Below, piece after piece: positions 29,983 through 38,369 of a stretch of 64,000 bases of DNA. The notes beneath the pieces were generated by a model, which ran no database searches, had not been told where the DNA came from, and worked only from the letters and a program-made list of their open reading frames with translations. Made by a program: the position numbers and the translations under genes. How positions within the stretch are numbered: position 1 is the first letter of the stretch; each line of letters opens with the position of its first letter. Origin of the DNA: Aquincola tertiaricarbonis (GTDB taxonomy: Bacteria; Pseudomonadota; Gammaproteobacteria; Burkholderiales; Burkholderiaceae_C); contig NZ_JZUE01000009.1 in assembly GCF_000969605.1 (NCBI RefSeq), positions 186,001-250,000 on the forward strand, written 5' to 3'.

Positions 29983-30024
29983 GGCGGGATTGTCTTATGC
30001 GGCCCGTCGACGCCTGGGACGGGC

Positions 30025-30051
30025 AAGAAAAAGCCGGCCCGTGGGCCGGCT
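30025..30051 (-). terminator. Rho-independent terminator
   Basis: On the minus strand an 8-bp stem AGCCGGCC / GGCCGGCT with a 4-base loop (30032-30051) is followed by TTTTTCTT. It lies 24 bases after the stop of the PEP-CTERM gene and before rpe, so it should end the leftward PEP-CTERM transcript. Confidence 0.85.
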
Positions 30052-30074
30052 GCTGGCCTGCGTGACGACGGGGG

Positions 30075-30905
30075 TCAGGCGGCGGCCAGGCGCGGCAGCG
30101 CGGCGTTGCCGCCGGCCGTGCGGCGGCGTGCGGCCACCACGCCGGCCAGCGCCAGGCCGGCCAGGGCCAGCGAGGCGGGCTCCGGCACCCGGCCCACCGG
30201 CGGCGGCGTGACGGCATCGGCCACCACGGCCAGCACCTTCACGTAGTCGTCGCCAGCGCTCAGGTTGCGGCCATTGGCGCTGGCGGTGCTGCCGGCCAGC
30301 GTGGAGTTGTAGGCCGAGAGCAGCCACCAGCTGGAGCTGGCGCTGCCGGCGTTCACGTTGGACATCGTGGTGTCCAGCGTGCCGTAGTTGCCCACCAGCG
30401 ACCAGCCGTTGCTCAGCAGCTGCGCGGTGGTCAGGCCGGTGAGGTCGCTGTTGGCCAGCGGGCTGGTGCTGCCGGTGTAGCGCAGCAGGGTCACGTCGGA
30501 ATCGGTGCTCCACCAGCCCAGCTGCAGCTGCCGCAGGATGACGCTGCTGGTGAAGCTGAGCAGCAGCACGTCGGTGCTGCCGTTGTTGTCCATCGCGTGC
30601 TGGGGCGAGGTGGCGTTCAGGCCTTCGCTCGAGGACTTGACGCCGAAGCCGGAGCCGCCGTTGTCGTCGGTGAAGGCCGAGACGAAGGTGCTGCCCGCGC
30701 CGTTGGACGAATAGCCGCTGACGGTCAGCGCCGGGTTGCCCCCGCCGCATGCCCAGCTGTTGCCGTAGTTGTTGGCGTTGCCGGCGTTCTGGCTGCACAC
30801 GCCGGGTTGCTGGAAGCCCCAGGTCATGGCCGCGAAGGCCGGTGCACTGAGGGTGGCGCAACCGACGAAGGCGGCGGCCACAAGAGAGTGACGAACGATG
30901 GTCAT
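30075..30905 (-). CDS. PEP-CTERM sorting domain protein of unknown function
   Basis: A 276-residue secreted protein with a signal peptide (1-25, ending AFAA), a Ser/Asn/Gly-rich mature domain with two cysteines (GVCSQN, WACGGG) and a C-terminal PEP-CTERM tail (VPEPASLAL, hydrophobic helix, RRR). PEP-CTERM proteins are cleaved by exosortase and found with exopolysaccharide in floc- and biofilm-forming bacteria. No enzyme domain is recognisable. ATG 30905 has a GGGGAAG ribosome site; a TTG four codons upstream is in frame but unnecessary. A sigma-54-like promoter precedes it and a terminator follows, so it is probably monocistronic. Confidence 0.85.
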   Translation of the reverse strand: MTIVRHSLVAAAFVGCATLSAPAFAAMTWGFQQPGVCSQNAGNANNYGNSWACGGGNPALTVSGYSSNGAGSTFVSAFTDDNGGSGFGVKSSSEGLNATSPQHAMDNNGSTDVLLLSFTSSVILRQLQLGWWSTDSDVTLLRYTGSTSPLANSDLTGLTTAQLLSNGWSLVGNYGTLDTTMSNVNAGSASSSWWLLSAYNSTLAGSTASANGRNLSAGDDYVKVLAVVADAVTPPPVGRVPEPASLALAGLALAGVVAARRRTAGGNAALPRLAAA

Positions 30906-30937
30906 GAACTTCCCCAAGGTTTTTTGTTACACCGGTG

Positions 30938-30953
30938 CGCAATTAGCGTGCCG
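30938..30953 (-). promoter_or_regulatory. Candidate sigma-54 promoter of the PEP-CTERM gene
   Basis: On the minus strand CGGCACGCTAATTGCG carries the RpoN -24 GG and -12 GC dinucleotides exactly ten bases apart and differs from TGGCACNNNNNTTGCA only at its ends. Transcription would start near 30927, giving a short leader before ATG 30905. PEP-CTERM/exosortase systems commonly include the PrsK/PrsR pair, PrsR being a sigma-54 activator, which supports the call. Confidence 0.6.
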
Positions 30954-31043
30954 CGCATGTGACTTCTTTGCAAATCAAGCACTTGCAAGCGGGTCCGTCA
31001 GCAGCTGGCCAGGATGTGTAAAGCCGGTCGACAGCAGGACGAC

Positions 31044-33884
31044 TCATTGCAGCGACTCCCGCAGCGCCTGCGCCTGCGCGACGCTGTCGAAGGCGGCATG
31101 GGCCTTCAGTGCAGCCTCCACCTCGTCCCGGGCCTCCGCGCGCCGGCCGCCCTGCGCCAGCACGGTGGCCAGGTGGAAGCGGATGTCCGGGTTGTCGGGC
31201 GCACGCAGCCGGGCATCGCGCAGCAGCTGCAGCGCGCGGTCGGCCTGGCCAGCGCGGAAGGCGGCCCAGCCCGCGGTGTCGATCACGTCCGCGTCCGTCG
31301 GCCGCAGCGCCAGCGCCCGCTCGGCCACCGCCAGCGCGCCGGGGTCGTTCAGCTTCAGCAGCACGTTGGCCAGGTTGTTCAAGGCGCGGCCATCCGCGGG
31401 CGCCTGCTGCACCAGCGATTCGTAGCTGGCGCGGGCGGCGGCATAACGGCCGGCCCGCGCCTGGCCATCGGCCAGCGCACGGCGGGCGGCCAGGTCCTGC
31501 GGCTGCACCTTCACCCATTGCTCCAGCACCGGCAGCGCCAGCCGGGCGCCGTCAGGCTGGCTGCCCAGTGCGCTGAACAGGCGGATGGCGGTATCGGTGG
31601 ACGGCTCGGTCTGGTGCGCCCTGCGGTACAGCTCGAGGGCGGCCGCGGGCTGGCGCCGTGCCATCGCCACGTCGGCCTGCAGGCTGTAGCCGATCGCGCG
31701 GCGCGGGGCCTTCTGCGTGATGGCGCGGGCCTGCTGCTCGGCCTGGGCCAGCTCGCCGCGGCGCAGCGACAGCTCGGCCTGCAGCGCCAGCGCGGGCAGG
31801 TGGTCAGGCTGGCCGGACAGGGCCTTCTGCAGGCTGTAGTCCGCGCCTTCGGGATGGCCGGCCGCCAGCTGCAGGCTGGCGATCTCCACCTGCACCGGCG
31901 CGTCGAAGTTGGCCACGCGGGTGGCGGTGGCCAGCGTGTTGCGCGCGGCGGCGGTATCGGCCAGCAGCAGGCGCACGCGGGCGTCCGCCAGCAGCACCGC
32001 GAGGTTCTGCGGCGCCTTGGCGCCCAGCTTGCGCAGCGGCTCCAATGCAGCATCGGGCCGGCCGGCCTGCAGGTGCAGGTCCACCAGCGCCAGGCCCGGG
32101 CGCACTTCCGCGGCGGGTGCGGCGGCGGCGGCTTTCTCCAGCCAGCGCTGCACCTCGGCCGGTCGCTGCTGGCGGCGCGCCAGGGCGGCCATCTCCAGCA
32201 TGGCGTCCACGTTGCGCTCCTCGCGGCCGATCAGCTCGGCCAGGCGCTTGGCCGCGGCGTCCAGCCGGCCGGCCTGCGCATCCAGCCGCGCCAGGTTGAT
32301 CTGCGCCGGCATCAGCCGCGCATCGAGCTGCACCGCCTGCTCGAAAGCCTGCCGCGCGGCGTCGGCCTGGCCGCTGCGCAGGCGGGCGGTGCCCAGCAGG
32401 TTCAGCAGCCCGGCCTGGCGCGGCTGCTGGCGCACCAGGCTTTCCGCCAGCGCCAGCGCCTTGGCGTCCTGCCGTTCGCGCAGGTACAGGCCCACCAGGG
32501 ACACCGCCGCCCGCAGCTGCCGCGGGTCCTTCTTCAGCGCCGCTTCCAGCTCGGCCACGGCCCCGGCCGGCTGGCCGCTGCCGAGCAGGCTCAGGCCCAG
32601 CGCGGTGCGCACCTCGGCGTTGTCCTGCACCGCCAGCGCGGCCTGCATCAGCTCGGCGGCGCGGGCGTGCTGGCCACGCGCCATCTGCGCGCCGGCCAGC
32701 AGCGTCATCGCCTGGGCGTCGGCGGGCTGTGCCTTCAGGTGGGCTTCCAGCAGCAGCACCGCCCGGTCGGTGTTGCCTTCGTCGAGGTGGATCTGCGCCA
32801 GCAGCTTGGAGGCCGGGCTGGCGCCCTGCAGCCGCTGCAGCAGCTCCAGGTAGGGCTTGGCCTTCTCGCGCTCGCCCAGGCCGAAGTGGGCCAGGCCGTT
32901 GAGCATCAGCAGCTGCGGCCGGTGGCGGATGTAGTCCAGCGGCACCGGGTCGATCAGGTCCGTCACCTGGCGCAGCGCGGTGTGGGCCGCCGGCAAGTCG
33001 CCGGCACGCTCGGCCAGCAGCGCGCGCAGGTAGGCACCGCGCGGCTCCCGGGGCGACAGGCGCTGCAGCTCGACCAGGTCGGCACGGGCATCGGCATCGC
33101 GCTGCTGGTCCAGCCGCAGGCCGATGCGCGCCACGCGCGCCTCGATGTGCGCAGGATCCAGCTGCAGCGCGCGCTCATGGGCGGCCAGCGCGCCGGCCAG
33201 GTCGCCCTGCAGCTGCAGCACCGCGCCCTTCTGGTAGTGGGCCGCGGCGGCGGTGGGCGCCAGTGCCAGGGCGCGGTCGGCGGCGGCACCGGCCTCGGCA
33301 AGCTGGCGGGCGCGCAGGCGCACCGCCACCTCGGCCACCCAGGCATCGGCCGATGGCACCAGCGCGCGCGACTGTTCGATCGCGCGCAGCGCCTGCACGC
33401 CGTCGCCCAGGTCGGAGGCGGCGGCCGCGCGCTGCAGCAGCAGGGCGGCCTGCACCGGCGGCCGCAGGCCGGCCAGCGCCAGCCGCGGCTGGTTCAGCAC
33501 GTCGGCCTGCTTGCCCTGGGCCATCAGCGCCTGCGCCAGCGGCACCACCACCTCCGCACGGTCCACGCCCAGGCGCAGCGCCTCGCTGAAGGAGACCTCG
33601 GCCGCAGCGGCATCGCCCTGCGCCAGCAGCGCCTGGCCCAGCAGCACATGCACCTGCAGCAGGTTGCGGTCGATCTGCAGCGCGTTCTTCAGCTGGAGGA
33701 TGGCGCCGGCCAGGTCGCGCTTGTCGTAGCGCGACAGCGCGTCCTCGTAATAGCGGGCGGCCTGGGTGTTGCCCGGGGCGGCCACCGGGGCCGTGGCCCA
33801 GGCGGGCCATCCGTGCGCCAGTCCGGCGGCCAGCGCCAGCGGCGGCAGCCAGCGCACGGCGGCGCGGTACAGCAGGGAGGTCAT
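31044..33884 (-). CDS. prsT: PEP-CTERM system TPR-repeat protein PrsT
   Basis: A 946-residue exported protein made almost wholly of tetratricopeptide repeats (recurrent patterns such as ALALAPTAAAAHYQKGAVL and AQINLARLDAQAGRLDAA), with a signal peptide at 1-30. It matches the PrsT family, a large TPR protein encoded with the exosortase XrtA/PEP-CTERM machinery and thought to act in protein or polysaccharide export across the envelope. Many PrsT are lipoproteins; no lipobox cysteine is visible here. ATG 33884 is chosen because the signal peptide begins there, although no clear ribosome site precedes it. The other exosortase-locus genes are not in the window. Confidence 0.86.
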   Translation of the reverse strand: MTSLLYRAAVRWLPPLALAAGLAHGWPAWATAPVAAPGNTQAARYYEDALSRYDKRDLAGAILQLKNALQIDRNLLQVHVLLGQALLAQGDAAAAEVSFSEALRLGVDRAEVVVPLAQALMAQGKQADVLNQPRLALAGLRPPVQAALLLQRAAAASDLGDGVQALRAIEQSRALVPSADAWVAEVAVRLRARQLAEAGAAADRALALAPTAAAAHYQKGAVLQLQGDLAGALAAHERALQLDPAHIEARVARIGLRLDQQRDADARADLVELQRLSPREPRGAYLRALLAERAGDLPAAHTALRQVTDLIDPVPLDYIRHRPQLLMLNGLAHFGLGEREKAKPYLELLQRLQGASPASKLLAQIHLDEGNTDRAVLLLEAHLKAQPADAQAMTLLAGAQMARGQHARAAELMQAALAVQDNAEVRTALGLSLLGSGQPAGAVAELEAALKKDPRQLRAAVSLVGLYLRERQDAKALALAESLVRQQPRQAGLLNLLGTARLRSGQADAARQAFEQAVQLDARLMPAQINLARLDAQAGRLDAAAKRLAELIGREERNVDAMLEMAALARRQQRPAEVQRWLEKAAAAAPAAEVRPGLALVDLHLQAGRPDAALEPLRKLGAKAPQNLAVLLADARVRLLLADTAAARNTLATATRVANFDAPVQVEIASLQLAAGHPEGADYSLQKALSGQPDHLPALALQAELSLRRGELAQAEQQARAITQKAPRRAIGYSLQADVAMARRQPAAALELYRRAHQTEPSTDTAIRLFSALGSQPDGARLALPVLEQWVKVQPQDLAARRALADGQARAGRYAAARASYESLVQQAPADGRALNNLANVLLKLNDPGALAVAERALALRPTDADVIDTAGWAAFRAGQADRALQLLRDARLRAPDNPDIRFHLATVLAQGGRRAEARDEVEAALKAHAAFDSVAQAQALRESLQ

Positions 33885-34016
33885 GACGGAGGGGATTTGT
33901 AACTGCCGGGGAACTGTAACGATCGGCAACCCCCTTTGGAGGGCACCACCCCCGCGAACAGGCTGCGCGGTGTGCACTAATCCGGCAGCACCCCTTCAGC
34001 TCGGGGGGCTCCTAAA

Positions 34017-34394
34017 ATGCCGCGGATGGCAAACCCCGAGTTCCGCTGCACCGTCAAGCTCCAGTACCTGCCGGAGCAGTCCCAGGACGGACAACACGCC
34101 TTCGCGTACACCATCCACATCGTCAACAGCGGGGACGTCGCGGCGCAGCTGGTGGCCCGCCACTGGGTCATCACCGACGCCAACGGACACACCGAGGAGG
34201 TGCGCGGCCTGGCCGTGGTGGGCAAGCAGCCGCTGCTGGCCCCGGGGCAGAGCTTCGAATACACCAGCTGGACCCGCATCCCCACCGCGCAGGGCACCAT
34301 GCGCGGCACCTTCTTCTGCATGACGGAGCAGGCCTACCCGTTCGAGGCCGACATACCCGAGTTCATGCTCGCGCAGCCGCAGCAGCTCCACTGA
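34017..34394 (+). CDS. apaG: ApaG protein
   Basis: A 125-residue FN3-like ApaG domain protein, linked in enterobacteria to Co/Mg efflux and to dinucleoside polyphosphate metabolism; the biochemical role is unsettled. Family blocks: FAYTIHIVNSGDVAAQLVARHW, ITDANG, VRGLAVVGKQPLL and GTMRGTFFC. ATG 34017 is preceded by a G-run ribosome site; ATG 34026 is an alternative. In Burkholderiales apaG usually borders rpe; here prsT and the PEP-CTERM gene lie between them, on the opposite strand. Confidence 0.93.
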   Translation: MPRMANPEFRCTVKLQYLPEQSQDGQHAFAYTIHIVNSGDVAAQLVARHWVITDANGHTEEVRGLAVVGKQPLLAPGQSFEYTSWTRIPTAQGTMRGTFFCMTEQAYPFEADIPEFMLAQPQQLH

Positions 34395-34410
34395 CCGGGG
34401 GCCGCACGCC

Positions 34411-36522
34411 GTGCCGGCTGCCAAACCCACGATCGCCTGGGACCTGACGGCGCTGCTCAACGGCGCCGATGCACGGGCCGCGCAGCCCGAGCGCCACATG
34501 TGGATGGTGCGGCTGATGGAATGGCTGCGCCACGTTCCCACCCGCCGGGAAGTCGCCGTGGGCACCGACGCCGCCACGGCCCGGCCCGAGCGCGTCACGC
34601 CGATGGCGGTGCTGCGGCTGCGCCACCTGCTGCGGGTGCTGGAGCAAAGCCCCGAGCACCGCGTGCAGGTGCAGGGCATGTTCCACGCCTTCTGGCGCGA
34701 GATCGACGCCGTGGCGCTGATGGCCGACTTCGGCTTCTCCAGCCGCCGGGCGCTGGGCAGCGAGCTGTGGCAGCGCCTGCGCGCCGAGGTGCTGCCTGGC
34801 TCGCCGGCCACGCACGACCTGGCCAGCCTGTTCCCGCTGCTGTTCCGCGGCGGCGATGCCACCTGGCTGGCCCAGCTGGACGAGGAGACGCTGGGCCGCG
34901 TGGCCGCGCTGGTGGTGCCGCAGCAGCAGCCCGCGGTGGAGCTGGCCACGCCGCCGCCGCTGGAGGAGGCCACCGGCTCGGCCGGTGCGCGGCCGCAGCA
35001 GTGGCGGCAGACGCTGCTGGACGCCATCTCCATCCTGGTGAGCGCGGTGCAGGCGGCGGGCTTCTCGCCGCCGCTGCGCCAGCGCATGAGCCGTGCGCTG
35101 CTGGTCTCCGAGCCCTTCCGGCAGCTGCCGCTGGCGGCCGAGCAGGTGCGCAGCGCGGTGCTGTCGGGCGAGCGCGAGGTGGCGCTGCAGGCCACCGTGT
35201 ACCTTCGCGCGCTGCTGGACGCCTGCCGCCGGGCGACCGACAGCATCGTCGACCACCTGGAGGAGTTCGGCGTCTCGGTGGACATCGTCTTCGAGATCGA
35301 CCAGCTGCATGAACGCTGCCACCGGGTGGACCAGCTGCTGGGCTGCGTGCTGTCGGAGCAGCCAGCAGCCGACGTGCGCCACCTGCTGGTGACGCTGGTG
35401 CAGGTGGCCGGCCAGCGCCGCGGCGTGCGCAACCTGATGGCGCGGCACTACTCCCAGCTGGCGCGGCAGGTGGCCGAGCGGAGCGCCGAGACCGGCGACC
35501 ACTACATCACCCGCACCCGCGCGCAGTACGCCGACATGCTGCGCCGCGCCGGCGGCGGCGGCCTGGTGATCGCGGGCACCACCTACGCCAAGTTCGGCGT
35601 GGCGGCGCTGGGGCTGTCGGCCTTCTGGGGCGGCTTCTGGGCCGGCGCCAACTACGCCGCCAGCTTCGTGCTCATCATGCTGCTGCACTGGACGGTGGCC
35701 ACCAAGCAGCCGGCGATGACGGCGCCCGCCATGGCCGCCAAGCTGGCCGAGGTGCGCGAGGCCGCCGGCACCACCGGCCAGGCGGACGACGTGGCGGCGG
35801 TGGAAGGTTTCGTCGACCAGGTGGCGCACCTGATCCGTTCGCAGGTGGCGGGCATCGTGGGGAACCTGGCGGTGTGCGCACCGGTGGTGCTGGCGGTGCA
35901 GTTCATCTGCCAGGCGGCCTTCGGCCGGCCGCTGGTGGGCCCGGCGGAGGCCGACCATGTGCTGCATGCCATCACCCTGCTGGGGCCCACGCCGCTGTAT
36001 GCCGCGTTCACTGGCGTGCTGCTGTTCGCCAGTTCGCTGATCGCGGGCTGGACCGAGAACTGGTTCGTCTTCCACCGGCTGGACGGCGCCATTGCCTGGA
36101 ACCCGCGCATCGTGGCGCGGCTGGGCGCGGCGCGGGCGCGGCGCTGGGCCATCTGGTGGCGCAACAACATCTCGGGCCTGGCGGCGAATGTGTCGCTGGG
36201 CATGATGCTGGGCGTGGTGCCGGTGGTGTTCGCATTTTTCGGCCTGCCCATCGAGGTGCGGCACGTCACGCTGTCCACCGGCCAGCTGGCGGCGGCGGTG
36301 GGCGCGCACGGCCTGGGCCTGCTGCAGACCGCGGCCTTCTGGTGGTGCATCGCCGGCATCGTGCTCACCGGCATGCTCAACGTGACGGTGAGCTTCTGGC
36401 TGGCTTTCAAGGTGGCGATGCGCTCGCGCGGCATCCGCGTGCGCGAGCGCAAGCACATCCACGCAGCCATCCGGCAGCGGCTGCTGCGGCAGCCGATGAG
36501 CTTCCTGGTGCCACCGAAGTGA
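34411..36522 (+). CDS. Gcr-family 'site-specific recombinase', polytopic membrane protein
   Basis: A 703-residue protein matching the family named site-specific recombinase after Neisseria Gcr, present in most betaproteobacteria. The N-terminal ~360 residues are soluble and helical; the C-terminal half contains at least five strong hydrophobic segments (for example IAGTTYAKFGVAALGLSAF, NLAVCAPVVLAVQFICQAAF, SLGMMLGVVPVVFAFF). I see no tyrosine- or serine-recombinase catalytic motif, so the inherited name should be treated with caution; a membrane role is more consistent. Starts at GTG 34411, 16 bases after apaG, so probably cotranscribed. The 88-bp repeat array follows immediately. Confidence 0.78.
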   Translation: MPAAKPTIAWDLTALLNGADARAAQPERHMWMVRLMEWLRHVPTRREVAVGTDAATARPERVTPMAVLRLRHLLRVLEQSPEHRVQVQGMFHAFWREIDAVALMADFGFSSRRALGSELWQRLRAEVLPGSPATHDLASLFPLLFRGGDATWLAQLDEETLGRVAALVVPQQQPAVELATPPPLEEATGSAGARPQQWRQTLLDAISILVSAVQAAGFSPPLRQRMSRALLVSEPFRQLPLAAEQVRSAVLSGEREVALQATVYLRALLDACRRATDSIVDHLEEFGVSVDIVFEIDQLHERCHRVDQLLGCVLSEQPAADVRHLLVTLVQVAGQRRGVRNLMARHYSQLARQVAERSAETGDHYITRTRAQYADMLRRAGGGGLVIAGTTYAKFGVAALGLSAFWGGFWAGANYAASFVLIMLLHWTVATKQPAMTAPAMAAKLAEVREAAGTTGQADDVAAVEGFVDQVAHLIRSQVAGIVGNLAVCAPVVLAVQFICQAAFGRPLVGPAEADHVLHAITLLGPTPLYAAFTGVLLFASSLIAGWTENWFVFHRLDGAIAWNPRIVARLGAARARRWAIWWRNNISGLAANVSLGMMLGVVPVVFAFFGLPIEVRHVTLSTGQLAAAVGAHGLGLLQTAAFWWCIAGIVLTGMLNVTVSFWLAFKVAMRSRGIRVRERKHIHAAIRQRLLRQPMSFLVPPK

Positions 36523-36536
36523 CGGATGGCCCCACC

Positions 36537-37077
36537 CCACCGGCCGAGCGCCGGGCCGCCCCAAGCCGGCCGGCGTCCCCTCGGGGGACCGACCGGCGTA
36601 CCCGCCGGGCGAGGGGCGGACATTCCACCGGCCGAGCGCCGGGCCGCCCCAAGCCGGCCGGCGTCCCCTCGGGGGACCGCCCGGCGCACCCGCCGGGCGA
36701 GGGGCGGACATTCCACCGGCCGAGCGCCGGGCCGCCCCAAGCCGGCCGGCGTCCCCTCGGGGGACCGACCGGCGTACCCGCCGGGCGAGGGGCGGACATT
36801 CCACCGGCCGAGCGCCGGGCCGCCCCAAGCCGGCCGGCGTCCCCTCGGGGGACCGACCGGCGTACCCGCCGGGCGAGGGGCGGACATTCCACCGGCCGAG
36901 CGCCGGGCCGCCCCAAGCCGGCCGGCGTCCCCTCGGGGGACCGCCCGGCGCACCCGCCGGGCGAGGGGCGGACATTCCACCGGCCGAGCGCCGGGCCGCC
37001 CCAGGCCGGCCGGCGTCCCCTCGGGGGACCGACCGGCGTACCCGCCGGGCGAGGGGCGGACATCCCACCGGCCGAGC
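36537..37077. repeat. Array of six 88-bp tandem repeats
   Basis: Six complete 88-base units start at 36537, 36625, 36713, 36801, 36889 and 36977, then a 13-base partial copy. Two versions alternate as A-B-A-A-B-A: A has GACCGACCGGCGTA, B has GACCGCCCGGCGCA; unit 6 also has one A-to-G change and ends CATC rather than CATT. Each unit holds a hairpin GTCCCC-TCG-GGGGAC plus shorter GC palindromes. The 88-base period is not a multiple of three and both strands stay open by chance, so long ORFs here are artefacts. It fills the 555-base gap after the Gcr-family gene. Function unknown. Confidence 0.95.
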
Positions 37078-37188
37078 CTACTCGTCGTCGCGGCGCTCGC
37101 CCTTGCGGCGGCCGGAGAACATGGTCCACCAGACGATGAAGATGAGAATCGCCAGCGCTCCGAGCGCTTCCAGCAAGAGTAGCCACAT
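37078..37188 (-). CDS. 36-residue single-span membrane peptide
   Basis: A short gene encoding 36 residues: an N-terminal hydrophobic helix (WLLLLEALGALAILIFIVWW), then MFSG, a basic patch RRKGERR and an acidic end DDE. The ordered hydrophobic, basic, acidic layout is that of a small inner-membrane protein with the tail in the cytoplasm. Its stop abuts the last partial 88-bp repeat. Its ATG and the divergent mltA ATG share the palindrome CATG (37186-37189), so each gene's promoter must lie within the other. I recall similar small hypothetical proteins in Burkholderiales but cannot name a function. Confidence 0.6.
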   Translation of the reverse strand: MWLLLLEALGALAILIFIVWWTMFSGRRKGERRDDE

Positions 37189-38362
37189 GCAGCGAGCTTA
37201 CCGAACCCTGCGCGCCGCCCTGGCCGCGTGCGCCGCCGCCGTGTTGGCCGCCTGCTCCACCACGCCGCTGCCCGACGACGAAGCCGCCGGGCCGCCGCCG
37301 CTCACGCCGCCCGCAGCCACCGCGCCTTCGGTGCCCGGGCCGCCCGGCCTGCCGCCCGGCACCATCGACCGCGCCGCCTCCCGCTGGATTCCCGTGACCT
37401 GGGCCGAACTGCCCGGCTGGGACGCCGACCGCGCCGCCGAGGCCTGGAGCGCCTTCCTGCGCGGCTGCGAGCGCCCGGCGCCGGGCTGGAGCCGCCTGTG
37501 CGCGGAGGCCGTGTTCAGCACGCCCGCCGACGACCATGGCACCCGCCAGTGGTTCATGCAGCGCCTGCAGCCCTACCGCATCGAGGCGCTGGACCGGCCC
37601 GACCCCGACGGCCTGATCACCGGCTACTTCGAGCCGCTGGTCGAGGCCAGCCGCCTGCCGCGCGGTGCCTTCAAGGTGCCGCTGCACCGCGCGCCGGCCG
37701 ATCTGCAGCAGCGCAGGCCCTGGTTCACGCGGCAGCAGATCGACACCCTGCCGGCCGCGCAGGCGGCGCTCAAGGGCCGCGAGATCGCCTACGTGGCCGA
37801 TCCGCTGGATGCGCTGGTGCTGCAGATCCAGGGTTCCGGCCGGCTGCGCATCACCGAGCCCGACGGCCGGTTGCAGACGGTGCGGGTGGCCTTTGCGGGC
37901 CACAACGACCAGCCCTACAAGTCGGTCGGTCGCTGGCTGATCGAGCAGCGCGAGCTCACCGCCGACACCGCCTCGTGGCCCGCCATCCGCGACTGGGCGC
38001 GGCGCAATCCGCGCCGTGTGAACGAGATGCTGTGGAGCAACCCGCGCACGGTGTTCTTCCGCGAGGAGCCGTTGCCCGACCCCACCGCCGGCCCGCGCGG
38101 CGCGCAGGGCGTGCCGCTGACGCCCGAACGCTCGATCGCGGTCGACCCGCGCAGCGTGCCCTACGGCACCCCGGTGTGGCTGGACACGACGGAGCCGCTG
38201 TCCAACACGCCGCTGCGCCGGCTGGTGCTGGCGCAGGACACCGGCACCGCCATCGTGGGCGCGGTGCGGGCCGACTACTTCTGGGGCCCCGGCGAGATCG
38301 CCGAGCAGCAGGCCGGCCGCATGAAGCAGCGCCTGCGCATGTGGGCGCTGGCGCCGAAGTAG
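37187..38362 (+). CDS. mltA: Membrane-bound lytic murein transglycosylase A
   Basis: A 391-residue outer-membrane lipoprotein cleaving peptidoglycan between MurNAc and GlcNAc with anhydro-muropeptide formation. Lipobox LAAC at about residues 21-24 ends the signal peptide; the MltA domain shows ITGYFEPLVEASR, LQIQGSGRL and NEMLWSNPRTVFF, and the C-terminal 3D domain carries the conserved aspartates (LAQDTGTAIVGAVRADYFWGPG). ATG 37187 is set by the signal peptide. Start codons of mltA and of the divergent small membrane peptide overlap. Confidence 0.93.
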   Translation: MQRAYRTLRAALAACAAAVLAACSTTPLPDDEAAGPPPLTPPAATAPSVPGPPGLPPGTIDRAASRWIPVTWAELPGWDADRAAEAWSAFLRGCERPAPGWSRLCAEAVFSTPADDHGTRQWFMQRLQPYRIEALDRPDPDGLITGYFEPLVEASRLPRGAFKVPLHRAPADLQQRRPWFTRQQIDTLPAAQAALKGREIAYVADPLDALVLQIQGSGRLRITEPDGRLQTVRVAFAGHNDQPYKSVGRWLIEQRELTADTASWPAIRDWARRNPRRVNEMLWSNPRTVFFREEPLPDPTAGPRGAQGVPLTPERSIAVDPRSVPYGTPVWLDTTEPLSNTPLRRLVLAQDTGTAIVGAVRADYFWGPGEIAEQQAGRMKQRLRMWALAPK

Positions 38363-38369
38363 GCCGGGC

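Noticed and set aside
31014-33902. A 962-codon plus-strand frame opposite prsT
   Set aside because: Mirror of the Ala-rich TPR repeats; the minus-strand product has a signal peptide and regular TPR spacing.
34363-37068. A 901-codon open frame on the minus strand, plus other long frames through the 88-bp repeats
   Set aside because: It is antisense to the well-supported Gcr-family gene, and its repeat part cycles through all three frames of the 88-bp unit; the composition explains the missing stops.
36537-37077. CRISPR array
   Set aside because: Units are directly adjacent with no unique spacers, the period is 88 bases and no cas genes are present.
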